Below are positions 1 through 10,400 of a stretch of 64,000 nt of DNA, piece after piece. A program made the translations under genes and the position numbers. The stretch comes from Chenopodium formosanum (lineage: Eukaryota > Streptophyta > Magnoliopsida > Caryophyllales > Amaranthaceae), in assembly GCA_024500155.1 (NCBI GenBank), contig CM044867.1, positions 25,369,632-25,433,631 of the forward strand, given 5' to 3'. Under the pieces are notes generated by a model. It saw only the letters and a program-made list of their open reading frames with translations, made no database searches and was not told where the DNA came from. Numbering within the stretch: position 1 is the first letter of the stretch; every line of letters begins with the position of its first letter.

Positions 1-429
1 TTAGCATAATAATAGTTTGGAGCGAATTGAATTTTGTTTGCATGCCTTTGAGATCGCAGGAATACTTTTCATAATAAGAATCGAGTAGAGGCCAATACGG
101 GCGAATGTGACTCCATGACTCACTTCGTACCATCATCCCCGATCCTCCTTTCGTGGTTCCGAACCATATGGAGTTAGTAATCTCATGGATTATGAATGGG
201 GTGTAACCTTCACGGGTCAATCGTTGTTGCCTATCGTTGTCCCTTAATCGTGGTTGCCTTTTATGATCTGTGAACGGTTTACAAGTTCCTTAAAAACTTG
301 TTGGCGGCTCCCTACTTTCCTTGTCCCTAATCGTGTCCCTAATCGTATATGTCAATTCCCACTTCCTATGAGTGCCAAGCATATTCACCACTATGCTTTA
401 ACGTAGGCGCGCTTCAAACGACGCCTACA
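1..429 (+). mobile_element. degenerate LTR 3' fragment (same family as 59426-61301)
   Basis: Positions about 120-330 match, with many changes, the 3' part of the solo LTR at 59426-61301. Both carry a stretch around 'accatcatccccga', then 'tggagtt', 'tctcatggat', 'ggggtgtaac' and 'acttgttggcg'. The stretch ends near 429 in CTACA, as LTRs of this family do. The 5' part is outside the window or lost. The motif 'ttggcgactcc' near an LTR end is familiar from Ty3/gypsy Tat/Ogre-type elements, so that superfamily is likely but unproven. Confidence 0.55.
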
Positions 430-785
430 CTACCCTAGTTTGTACCGACTATCAGAGTGATGTTATAAGTTTGTCTGTCGCGAGTATTGCTAATGATGTG
501 GTAGTAGAGAGTATTATCCCTACTCATAATGGTTATGTTACCTTAGATAATGAGGAAGAAGGATCAAACATCACTTTAAACAATCAACAAGAATGGAATG
601 AAGAAAAGTAAATCTGTGGACTTTGAGGTTGTCTTTCTCGAAACCACCTAAATATTGCTAATTTGTCTTTCTTGAAACTCAATCAAGGAAAGTTTGATTT
701 TATTAAGCGGACTCTGGATGACAGTACGTATGAAGGATAAGACTACACAAGATATGCATTATGATTTTTACAAGGAAATGGGTCC
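430..785. other. unidentified sequence left of the nested solo LTR
   Basis: No intact ORF is seen. Two near-copies of a short motif (ttgtctttctcgaaac and ttgtctttcttgaaac) lie at about 630-680. The last five bases (GGTCC, 781-785) are the left target-site duplication of the solo LTR. Rejoined to 9823 onward, this was once continuous with the degenerate coding-like stretch described there. Confidence 0.4.
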
Positions 786-3762
786 TGTAGGGAATATTTC
801 AACACTCAAGTTTGAGCCCCTCTGTGATCATGCATTTAAGCATGGTGGCATCCAAAGGGAAAGAAGATAGAGCAAAAGAGTCGCCAGCAAGTTTTAGGAA
901 CTTGACCGTTCACAGTTGTGAATGTTACACACCATTCACAATCACATAGATCGCTAACTCCATAGTGGCTCGAAACCATGACTGGATATTCGGGGATGAT
1001 GATGGTACAAATCCAATCGAAAAAAGATTGAACCCGCCCTAAATAGGCCTTTACTTTATTTTTATCATATTCATGTGTGGTTTCCGATCAACATACAATC
1101 ATTAGGTTAGCCCTAAACCTATTTAATCTTTTTTTTTTTTTTTTTTTTTTTTTGTAAATAGAGATTTTATTACCAAAGAATAGAGTTACAACCTACAAAA
1201 AGCTAAGCTGTAACAACCCAAACACCAAAAGACCAAGCAGGCCAACAAACCCCAAAAACAGTTCCAAGCTCACACCTAGCCACCTTCTAGGAAGGATTCT
1301 AGGTAGAACCAGGTTCAACTACTAGACTCAGGAACCTAGGTACCTTTTAGGAAGGGTACTAAGCACCAAGACCAGACAACAAAACCTAAGCAGAATACAA
1401 CAAATATATATTAGTGCAATTACATCTGCAAGCAACAAGAAATATAATCTCCCTAATCAAATAACAAGCTGGTTCACAACTGCATGTAAACATCAGAGCA
1501 TTTCTCTGAAGCCAAATGTTATAAACAGTTTCAAAAAAACACAAAACTATAATTCTGCTCCTAGCATCAATTTTCTTGCAGCACTTAGTAATCCACTGCT
1601 GCTCATCAGAAAAACCAAGCACAGATCTGGTGAAACCCAAAACCTGCAACATTGAAGACCAAATCTCCCTTGAATAACTGTAGTAAAAAAAAAAAAACAA
1701 ATGATGAACAGTTTCATTCTTATCAGAACAGAAAAAACAACAAGGGTCACAAGGAATCTTCCAGGCTAGCAGTCTGTCCTTAGTAACTAGTCTGTCTAAA
1801 ATAGCAAGCCAGGTGACAAAAATGCTCTATGGAGAAGCTAGATTATTGAAAGTGATTCTCTTCCAGGGAACTCTAGGCCCCTAAGGTTTAATGACACTGT
1901 ACAACCTCTTAATCTGCATCTGGCCATTGACAATGGCACTATCCCATCCACCAATATCATTCACAATATCTCTAGAAGCAAGGATCTTCTTAAAAATCTA
2001 AGAAGCTTTCTTAGGAATAGGAGCAGTCCATAGATTCTTGCCTGCAAAATAATAAATATGAACCCATTTTACCCAAAGATTGTTAGATTTGCTAGTTAGG
2101 TCTCAAAGCACCTTAGCAATAGCTGCCTTATTCCATTCTTCCAAGGAAGTCAAGTTCTAGCCCCTATAGGACTTAGGCAAACACATAAATTTCCAGGCAA
2201 CTAAAGCTTTCTTTATGGGATTACTCTTCCCAGTCCACAAGAAACACCTAACCCTGGACTCCATTTCCCTAATGTTTTCTTTGGTAAAATAAAGACCTGA
2301 GCCCAAAAAGCTTGAACACCATAAATAACACTTTTAACAAGCTACAACCTGCCAACATAAGACAGATGTTTGGCAGCCCAAGTACCAATTCTGCAAGTAA
2401 CCCTTTCAACCAATGGCCTACACTCAAAGATAGTAAGCTTTTAATAAGAAAGGGGAACACCAAGGTACCTAAAGGGCAAAGAACCATTAGCCATTCCAAG
2501 AACCTGCCGAAGCTCACATCTCTCATGCTCCAAGATACCTCCAAAATAGGCATCACTTTTGTCCAGATTTGCAGACAGACCAGAAGCTTTAGAAAATTTA
2601 TGAAAAGCCTTAAAAAGAAGCTTAACATAACCCAAATCAGCCTTAGCAAAAAGCAGCAGATCATCTGCAAACATTAAGTAAGTAATCCCAAGTTTTTCAC
2701 ACCTAGGATGAAAGTAAAAATCTGGATCCTTAGTCATATTCTACAAACACCTTGACAGATACTCCATCCACAAAGCAAAGAGAAAGGGAGACATGGGATC
2801 ACCTTGTCTCAAACCTTTTTTTGCTTGAAAAGGAGCATAAGGGTAGCCATTGATCATAGCTGAGTAAGAAACTGAAGTTATACAACCCATAATCCAGTTT
2901 ATGACCTTGTTGGGAAACCCCAACTCACCAAGCATAGTCTCAAGAAAACACCACTCAACTGAGTCATAGGCTTTCCTAAGGTCTATTTTCAACATACACC
3001 CATGAGTAACAAATTTGTGAGAATAGCCTTTGATCAATTCAGTAGCAAGCAAGATGTTATCCCCTATGTGCTTACTTGGAATGAACCCAGCCTGGGCTTC
3101 ATTCACAACTGACCCTATAACCCTTGCCAATCTAGAAATGATGACCTTAGAGACCAATTTATAAACTATAGTGCAACAAGTTATATGCCTATATTCCTTA
3201 ACATAAGAGGGATTCTAAACCTTCGGAACCAAGGTAAGAGTAGTACAACTCCAAGATTTCTCTAGCACATTAGTGTCAAAGAGTTCCAGAATAGCTTTAT
3301 AGGCATCAGATTTCACATGATTCTAGGCTTGCTTGAAAAACACAACATTAAACCCATCTATGCTAAGAGCCTTATTATCCCCAATATTAGCCAAAGCATG
3401 ATCAATTTCAGAGTGAGAAACAGGAGCAGAAAGAATATCAATATATCATTAGAGGAAAGTTGAATTGCTTCCCAGCCCTCACAATAGCAACATCAACAAC
3501 TGGCAAAGTACTAGCAGCAAAACCCAACAGATTCTGATAAAAGCTAATAATTTCAGCTTGAACCAAATCAGGATCCTTCAGCAAAACATCTTCATTAGTG
3601 TAGATGGAATCAATTCTATTCTTATTCTGCCTTTGCTTAAGAACAGAAAAGAAATAGTGAGTATTGGAATCCCCAAGCTTGATCCAGTCAACTCTTAGAC
3701 TTTTGTTTTAGAATACTTTCACAAGTATCCATCTAGTACTTCACTTTCTCAATCCCTGCAGC

Positions 3763-4395
3763 TAGAGCTGTCAAAAGTTGACCCGACCCGAAATACTGAC
3801 CCTAACATGACCCTAACCCTAACCCGTCTGAACCCAAAAAAATGGTGACCCGAACATGACCTGAAACCAACCCTAGACCCGAGTTGACCCGAGTACTTGA
3901 GACCCAAACCCGACCATGAACTGACCTAGAGAGGACCCGACCCGAATGTGACCCGTAAATTATTGACCTGAACCGAACCTGACTCGAACCTGAGAATGAC
4001 CTAAACCCGATTTAACCCGTCAAAACCCGAATTCAACTCGACTTGTTACTAACCCGACTCGAGTTCAACCCGACCCATTCGTAACCCGACTTGAATTTAA
4101 ACCCGACCTATTACAAACCCGACTTGAAATCAACCCGACTTGTTATTGACCCGACCCAAATTCAACCCGACTTGTTATTGACCCGACCCGAATTTAAACT
4201 CGACCTATTACTAACCCGAATTTTAGGAGTTAGGAATTTTTAGGATAAAAAGAGTACTCTGTATTGATTATTGAGTTTCAGGCTTTTTTTCAATTTATTA
4301 ACATGGATTCCAATTATAAAACAAAAGTGGCCTTTCTCATCTAACTTGACTTATCTCTTACATAATCCTCGTCAAAGAAAAACTGAACTGGACAG

Positions 4396-4452
<57 letters not shown>

Positions 4453-5527
4453 AATTTAAGCAAAAAAATAAAAAATACACGGGACCCGGACAATAGCAGG
4501 TCTTTCTCATCTTACTTGACTTATCTTTTTTTTTTATTTATTATTATTTTTTTTAAGGGAATTCAAATTTTATTATTCACTTGTCTATTTAATATTTTTT
4601 TTTAGAAAATGTTTTAAATTACTTAATTTAATTTGGATTTTTAAATAAATTAAAAAAAATAAAAAAAATGTAACAGGACCCAATATGACCCGACCTTATA
4701 TCAAACTTAAACCCTATTAATCCAATATTTGATACCCGAATTCGAACATGACCCGACTTGATTATTATAATCCGAGAATAAAAAGACTTGAAAAGGACCG
4801 ATCTAATTATAACTCGAAAATTTTTTACTTGAAACACACCCGAGACCGACTTGGAAATGACATGACATGATTATATCCGCAAATTATTGACTTGTCAATT
4901 TGAACTCGAGAATGACCAGACAAGTTTAAATGACCGAACTTGATTGTAACTTGTAAATTATTAACTAAACCCGACTTGAACCCAAGAATGACCCGACTTG
5001 GAAATGACCCGATTATATCCCGCAAGTTTTTGACTTGAACCAAACCCGACCCGAACCCGAGAATGACCCGACTTAATTATAACCCGCAAATTATTGACTT
5101 GAATAGAACCCGACTCAAACCCGATAATAACCCGACTTGGAAATGACCCGCAAATTATTGACTTGAACCGAACCCGACTCAAACCCGATAATGACCCGAC
5201 CTGATTATAACCCGAAAATAATTGACTTGAACCCAACCCAACTCGAACCCGAACACGACCCTAACTCATTTAAACCCGTAAAAACTCGAATTTAACCCAA
5301 CTTGTTTTTCACCCGACCCGAATGTAACCCGACCTTTTATTAACCCGACCAAACCCGACCCGAATCTGAAAAGATGTATGACCCGACATGACCCGACTCA
5401 AGAATGACCCAAACCAAACCCGACCCACATAGTTCCTGACATTAACCCGTATTGACCCGACCCGAGATGACCCGACCCACACAAACCTGACTCAAACCCG
5501 ACCCATTTACCCGAATTGACAGCTCTA
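3763..5527. mobile_element. non-autonomous hAT-type element rich in GACCCGA repeats
   Basis: Termini TAGAGCTGTCAA and TTGACAGCTCTA form a perfect 12-bp inverted repeat, flanked by a perfect 8-bp duplication CCTGCAGC (3755-3762 and 5528-5535). An 8-bp TSD with TAG-starting ends is the hAT signature. The interior is filled with dozens of degenerate 'acccgacccga/gacccgacttga' units in one orientation, plus a poly-A run of about 50 bp at 4401-4450. No transposase is encoded. It interrupts LINE ORF2. In the hAT superfamily such subterminal repeats often bind transposase; here they cover almost the whole element. Confidence 0.85.
4401..4450. repeat. poly-A run of about 50 bp
   Basis: A homopolymer inside the hAT-type element, interrupted once near its end. 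It could be the tail of a small retro-insertion, but no TSD or body is visible beside it. Confidence 0.9.
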
Positions 5528-6169
5528 CCTGCAGCGTCTTGATTCTGGAGAGAAACATTAGTAATGTCATCAGCCAACTGAGTTTGAACCTTAGATAGAG
5601 ATGATCTAGCAGCTTCCAATCTATCTGTTATCTTAGCAAAGTGCTTAGTGTTCAAGCTTTTAAGCCCAGTTTTAATAGATTTTAGTTTCTTCCAAACTTG
5701 TAACATAGGGTTACCAGTAACAGTAACATTCCAATGAGAAGACACAACCTCTTGGAAATCCTTGTGAGAAGCAAGACATTTCAGAAACCTAAAAGGCTTG
5801 CCTTTCCCAGCAACAGAATGAGCAACATCCCCCACAACAGAAACTTGGAGATCCTTAACCTCATAATCAGTAACTTGATTCCCATTAAATCTATCCTAAG
5901 AAGACAAAACAGAATTGAAGTCACCAATACAAAGCCAAGGTAAGTGAATATTACCTAAACCTTTGATACCAGTCCACATAGGAGCTCTATGCTGAATAGA
6001 ATGAAGCCCATAAACAAAGGTACATGAAATCTGATGCTGCAAATCCTTAGTAGTGATAACAGCATGAATGAATTGTTCAGTAACAGTTATAATATCAAGA
6101 GAAACAACATTTGGTTTCCAGCCAACATCATAATTAATCAAGTGATCTTGAGCAAGAGTAGTCATAGGG

Positions 6170-7839
6170 GGATTGATAGGTTTCTCAACATTTTGCTGGA
6201 CAAGATTTGTCTAAGGAACAGTAGTTTAAGTCTTTGGAACCTAAACCTGCTTTTGTTTCTGAGCACCCTCTTTCTGAGAAGGAGCAGGAGTAGTTTTTTG
6301 AGGAGCCTTAGGAGCAAAATAATCAAGGCCAGCCTTGTCATATTTCTTGCAAAGTGGGGGTTTCCATTCAAACTGAACCTTAAGATAAACAGTATCACCA
6401 GCTAGATCCTCAACCTAGACAGAATTAGGCAAGGCCTTAGTCACATCTACCTCAACAAAAATCCTAGCAAAAGACACCCTAAGCTATCTAGAAGTGCATT
6501 CATCTGCACAAATAGGCACTCCTAACAAACTGCCAATTTTGGTTAAGGTATCAGTACCCCAACAATTCAAGGGCAAGTTTGGGAACTTGACCCATAAAGG
6601 GATTGTTTAGAGCACTTTAGAGTGGAAATCAAACTTCTCACTCCAAGGCTTAACAATTGCATGTTTTCCATAGAACATATGAGGTCCAGAGCACAGTAAA
6701 GTATTCACATTAGTAGCAAAAAGTAAATTAATGATAAAATAACCATCATCATGCCAGAAAATCTCTGGCTTTTCAAAATCACTCCAATTTTGAGCTATAA
6801 ACCTATGAACTGCAGCAATTATAGGGTAATACCCCACAACATAGAATATCACAACATCACATCATTTCGTATTACCCTTTACCCTCAAGTAAATCAGCAA
6901 AAACTAAATTAGCAACAGGCTTAACTTCCTTAAGAGTAGGAGCCACATGGGACAGAGACACTTTTGCAACAAGTTTACCCCGAAATAAGGCATCCCACCT
7001 CAAATACTAGTATGCCAGTTATAATTTTCAGTGTGAAATATTTGTTTTTTTGTAAATATATTCTAGATTTTTTTTAAAGAATATGGACAAGCAAAAGTGT
7101 CCCTAACTTAGAATATATAGACAGAAAAAAGAGTCGCCAAAATATTAAATATCAAAATATATAAAACTGTGGACACTAAAAAGCGTCGCCAGATTTAAGA
7201 TTGTAGACACAAAAAAGCATCGCTAAACTTGAGAAAGTGCGCCAACTATAGAAAATTTCGACGCTTCGTATAAAACTTTGGACACATTAAAGTGTCGAGA
7301 TTTGCGACGCTTTTATGTGACGCCTAATTTTCTCGACTCACGTTTTCTCGACGCTTTTTTTAAGCGTTGAGAAATAAATTTTCGACGCTTTTTGGCGTCG
7401 AAAAAAGGCTTTAAAAGCGTCCCCAAAACACGGATTTTCTAGTAGTAGCTACCACACCCTCAGGATATTCAGGAATATCAGCATTTAATATGGAATCACT
7501 CATATCAGTTAAAGAAGTAGTATTGAGATTAGGATCCAATGGAACAATAACTGGAGAAACCCTAGCTATTGTTCGATTGGAATCCTTCGAAATCGAGCAA
7601 AAATTAATCCCCTAAGCTGAAGCAATGATTTTTACATCACTTTGAGGTAACAATCCATCAGATGGATGAACCAACCCAAGAGCTAGAGTAAAAAGTTCTT
7701 CAACTTCATTAATCGAAGCTGGGTTGAATGAAGATCCATAATTCCTTAAACTGTCTAAAATTTTATCAATTGGAGCTATATAAGTCTGTTTAGGAGCAGT
7801 TTGGGGGAGAGGGGTAGCTTGTTTCTTCTTCCTCGCCAT
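6170..7839 (-). pseudogene. LINE ORF1 remnant (DUF4283-type RNA-binding protein)
   Basis: The ORF begins with ATG at about 7839 (MARKKKQATPLPQ), a basic N-terminus common in plant L1 ORF1 proteins. It is cut by the CACTA remnant at about 7446-7005. Further on, 6852-6607 encodes a recognisable DUF4283-type block (FWHDDGYFIINLLF ... GPHMFYGKHAIVKPW). The C-terminal part near 6400-6170 is Lys/Pro/Gln-rich (WKPPLCKKYDKAG). Several in-frame stops are present. Known role of the family: RNA-binding chaperone of the LINE ribonucleoprotein. The exact 3' limit is approximate because of decay. Confidence 0.72.
7005..7446. mobile_element. CACTA (En/Spm) remnant with AAGCGTCGA subterminal repeats
   Basis: The right end reads ...ttttctagtagtag, the reverse complement of a decayed CACTACTAGAAAA-type terminus. 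Inside it are many direct and inverted copies of tcgacgcttttt / aagcgtcga. The same text occurs at 31440-31739, the right end of the CACTA element at 28408-31739. The left boundary is uncertain (near tactagtatgcc, about 7005). It splits LINE ORF1. Confidence 0.65.
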
Positions 7840-8792
7840 TGTTAACAATCTCAAGGAAGAAAACCCATCAAAATCGAAGAACCATAGAAAGAAGAAAGAA
7901 GAGAGAAAGTCAACGCAAAGTCAACACCCCCAATTACACATTCAATGTTTTTTAATCTATGTTGGTTGGTCATTAATGAACAAAAAAAATCTATTACCGG
8001 CGATCACTTCAATTAAAATCATATTAGCCTAGGCCAAATCATTTATTATCTTATTAGGCGTGATTTCAAGCACATAATCCCTTTAAACCTGCAGAAGAGG
8101 CATGATCAAGCAATAACAATAATATAATCAAGCAACATAATAATATTGACACAACAATCATCATCATAATAATATTCTCAAAGCATAATGTTAGCAAGAT
8201 CCTAGGCATGATACTAACATGATTAATAACAAATCCTAACATGTCACAAAATAATAAAAATCAGAGCTTTAACCTAAACATGACACTAGGAAGATGTTAA
8301 AGATAGGAAGCACCCTAAACATGATACTAGCAACATACATGATATTGGAAATATTAGTTAATACCCTAAACATGATACTAGAAATCATAAAGACATCCTA
8401 ACATGATACTAGGAATTATATAAAAGAATAATCTAAACATGATTTCTAAAGAAGAGCAATTCAATTATTCACTTTGAAGCCTCATACCTCTTTCTATCAA
8501 AATAATACACACGTTAAATTAGTAAACTTCAATAAAATATTTAATCAAATAATTAAAATAATATTATTGAATAACAGATTTGGGACCAAACCTTTAGAAC
8601 TATCAACCTTTCACGTCGAGGTCTAAGGCAACTTAGAGCTTGATTAGATGTGTTAGTGTCTCGTAAAGACGTATGATGTGTGTTTAGGAAAAGGTTTAGA
8701 AAAGCATGAGAGAAAAAGAATAAGCTTTAGCTTAGAAAGAGAAAGAGAATTAGTTGATGATTGTGGGTGAATGGAAACGGAGAAAATCGTCC

Positions 8793-8803
8793 CTATTTAT
8801 AGA
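8793..8803 (-). promoter_or_regulatory. LTR TATA box
   Basis: Minus-strand TCTATAAATAGGG lies inside the solo LTR, about 60-130 bp downstream (in LTR direction) of the GC-rich palindromic box at 8862-8935. Position and sequence fit the core promoter of the LTR. Confidence 0.5.
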
Positions 8804-8861
8804 GAAAAACGACCAAAAAGATCAGAAAACGATCCAAATTCAAGTCGGAATAAAACAGGTT

Positions 8862-8935
8862 TTATCGCGATGCGATAGCATCATCGCGTCGCAATAAACC
8901 CATCCCTTCGCGATGGATCTGATGCGTCGCGATAG
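8862..8935 (-). repeat. GC-rich palindromic box in LTR U3
   Basis: Overlapping inverted units built on tcgcgatgcgat / atcgcgtcgc lie just upstream of the LTR TATA box. The sister LTR has a differently spelled hairpin cluster in the matching place (59985-60085). Confidence 0.6.
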
Positions 8936-9112
8936 AATTTGTATGATAAGATTCATATAGAATCCGACTTTCAATTAGATTGGGTTAGCCAAATATCCTA
9001 CTTATCTTTATTAAAGAATATTTAAATCTATTAAAAACACTTGTTTTATCCGACATAAAATTCTTAATTATTACATTTTTAAAATATGATAAATTAAAAC
9101 TTTTTAAAGATA

Positions 9113-9362
9113 CTTCCTTCGTTTTTTAATACTTGCAACACTTTCCTAAAATGGAAATGTCACAATACTTGCAACACACTATAAATGGAAAGTTTTTTGG
9201 GAAAAAGTTATACTATTTCTCTTATTTAAAGCACATGGCCCACTAAATTACACTCCAAAAAAATCTCTTACCCCATCTTAAAGTGTATTACATCATGTGA
9301 ATCTCACTTTTCTTAAATAGCATGAAAAAGTGTGTGTTGCAACTATTAAAAAACGGAGAAAG
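9113..9362. mobile_element. Stowaway MITE (Tc1/mariner type)
   Basis: Ends CTTCCTTCGTTTTTTAATA and, in reverse complement, CTTTCTCCGTTTTTTAATA are flanked by TA on both sides (9111-9112, 9363-9364). Subterminal 'cttgcaac' and 'gttgcaac' are also inverted. 250 bp, non-coding, inserted in the solo LTR. Confidence 0.82.
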
Positions 9363-9822
9363 TATTAATAAATCCTATTCCCTTTAAAAGTTAAAATAAC
9401 CTTCTAGATATTTCTAGAAGATTAAGATAAATCCTAATAGTTTTAGAAATATAATTAAAATTATTAGACCCTCCACATGATCATTGGGTCCGTTTAAAAA
9501 GCTCAAATAAGCTCAGTTTAGTATTTTGGCCATAACTTCCTCATGATAACGGAATTAGACTTATAATATATCGCTGAAAAGCTCTTTTCGAGCCCCACAC
9601 AACTACACAATTATTGGACCCATATTATAGACCAAACTAAACAAGATTGGACGTTTTTCATAAATAGGACACGAAATGATTGATTTTTATTTAAAACATT
9701 ATTAGAAAAGGGAAAATTCATGAGATCCTCAACACTTCACCTTACTCAATAATTAGTGACATGAAAGATACTCATCACTGGGTTTGGTTTTTTAGGGGAG
9801 ACAATCAGGTGTCTATAGGTCC

Positions 9823-10400
9823 CAAAGATCCAAATGACTGGACATGTTGTTAAGTATGGTGAGTCCAATTAAAAGGAGACACAACAAAAACGCCCGAAAG
9901 GAAAAGGTCATGATCTCTTCTAATTTTGATTTGGTCAACTAGGCTGCTAGGTTTGATAAACTCAGCATTACTACCGGTGAGAAGGAACATGATTACCATG
10001 TCTAGCTGATAACATTGATGATGATTCTAGCTCTATATATGGAGGAGAGTAAAGATCTTGCAAGAGACTATCGTACCACTTAAAATGATGAAGTGGAATA
10101 TGTGGATACTAATGAAGCTGACCCTGACACATATATCAACTGCAAATAACATTAAAGGTAAAATGTATTCTAGTTTTCACTTTTGCAGGTCAAAGAAGCA
10201 TAAAGGATCAAGCCCGGAGCATCTTATGACTAATTTCCGTGATCGCATCTCCTTATTTCTATTTTCTAGTAGACCATGAATGATGTATTCCCTATTGGTC
10301 TTGTGTTAGTATAGATAAGAGAGCTACACCGTCTCCTTGTTTTACTTGTAGTCTTGAGCCAGTTAGGAGGTAGCCTCTTTTTTAGACCGTTGTAGAAAAG
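9823..10400 (+). pseudogene. degenerate coding-like stretch, perhaps transposase-derived
   Basis: Broken frames give coding-like text such as GPKDPNDWTCC (across the LTR insertion point) followed by LKGDTTKTPER, and further on DEVEYVDTNEADPDTYINC and SKKHKGSSPEHLMTNF. The first part recalls the BED zinc finger of hAT transposases (W-x-C-x-x-C ... KGGTT), but the spacing is damaged and the match rests on recall. Several stops are present. The solo LTR inserted into this stretch. The rest is unrecognised. Confidence 0.3.

Larger units (their letters stand above)
1386..6165 (-). pseudogene. LINE ORF2 remnant: endonuclease, reverse transcriptase, zinc finger
   Basis: ORF2 survives in pieces in different frames. 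6165-5896 carries the C-terminal half of an exonuclease-endonuclease-phosphatase domain (TFVYG ... PWLCIGDFNSVL); the N-terminal half is missing. 5835-5530 continues ORF2 (PFRFLKCLASHKDFQEVV). After the hAT-type insertion, 3157-2741 has reverse transcriptase fingers and palm (AGFIPSKHIGDN, IDLRKAYDSVEW, GLRQGDPMSPFLFA), and 2737-2441 carries the intact catalytic FADD box (YLMFADDLLLF). 1700-1386 matches the C-terminal zf-RVT part (EIW ... VYNIWLQRNALMF). Stops and frameshifts between blocks make it non-functional. It would have copied LINE RNA into DNA at a nicked chromosomal target. Confidence 0.85.
1130..7950 (-). mobile_element. LINE (L1-type), nearly full length, decayed
   Basis: A minus-strand non-LTR retrotransposon whose poly-A tail is the T run at about 1130-1153. 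The target-site duplication TTTAATCT is at 1122-1129 and 7951-7958, and the interrupted host is the LTR at 786-9817. Order from the 5' end (right): ORF1 N-terminus (about 7839), DUF4283-like ORF1 domain (about 6850-6600), endonuclease remnant (about 6165-5896), reverse transcriptase (about 3160-2440) and zinc-finger region (about 1700-1390). It is broken by a hAT-type element (3763-5527), a CACTA remnant (about 7005-7446) and many stops. Its 3' end, with a 'ttttattaccaaag' motif next to the tail, matches the LINE at 22699-24770, so both belong to one family. Confidence 0.88.
786..9817 (-). mobile_element. solo LTR (Ty3/gypsy-like), split by nested insertions
   Basis: Read on the minus strand, the element runs from 9817 (TATAGACACC, mutated from TGTAGACACC) to 786 (CTACA). 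It is flanked by a perfect 5-bp duplication GGTCC at 781-785 and 9818-9822. Its two outer parts, 786-1129 and 7951-9817, align in reverse complement with the solo LTR at 59426-61301, including the shared text around gacgtgaaaggttgat and cttgatcacacc. After removing the LINE (1130-7950) and the Stowaway (9113-9362) the LTR is about 1.95 kb, close to the 1.88 kb sister copy. No internal domain or second LTR is present, so it is a solo LTR. The TSD and TG/CA-type ends make this call strong; the superfamily is inferred. Confidence 0.85.

Noticed and set aside
4628..5236. ORFs with repeated SGHSRVQV/KSGH-type text on the minus strand
   Set aside because: They are translations of the GACCCGA repeats in the hAT-type element.
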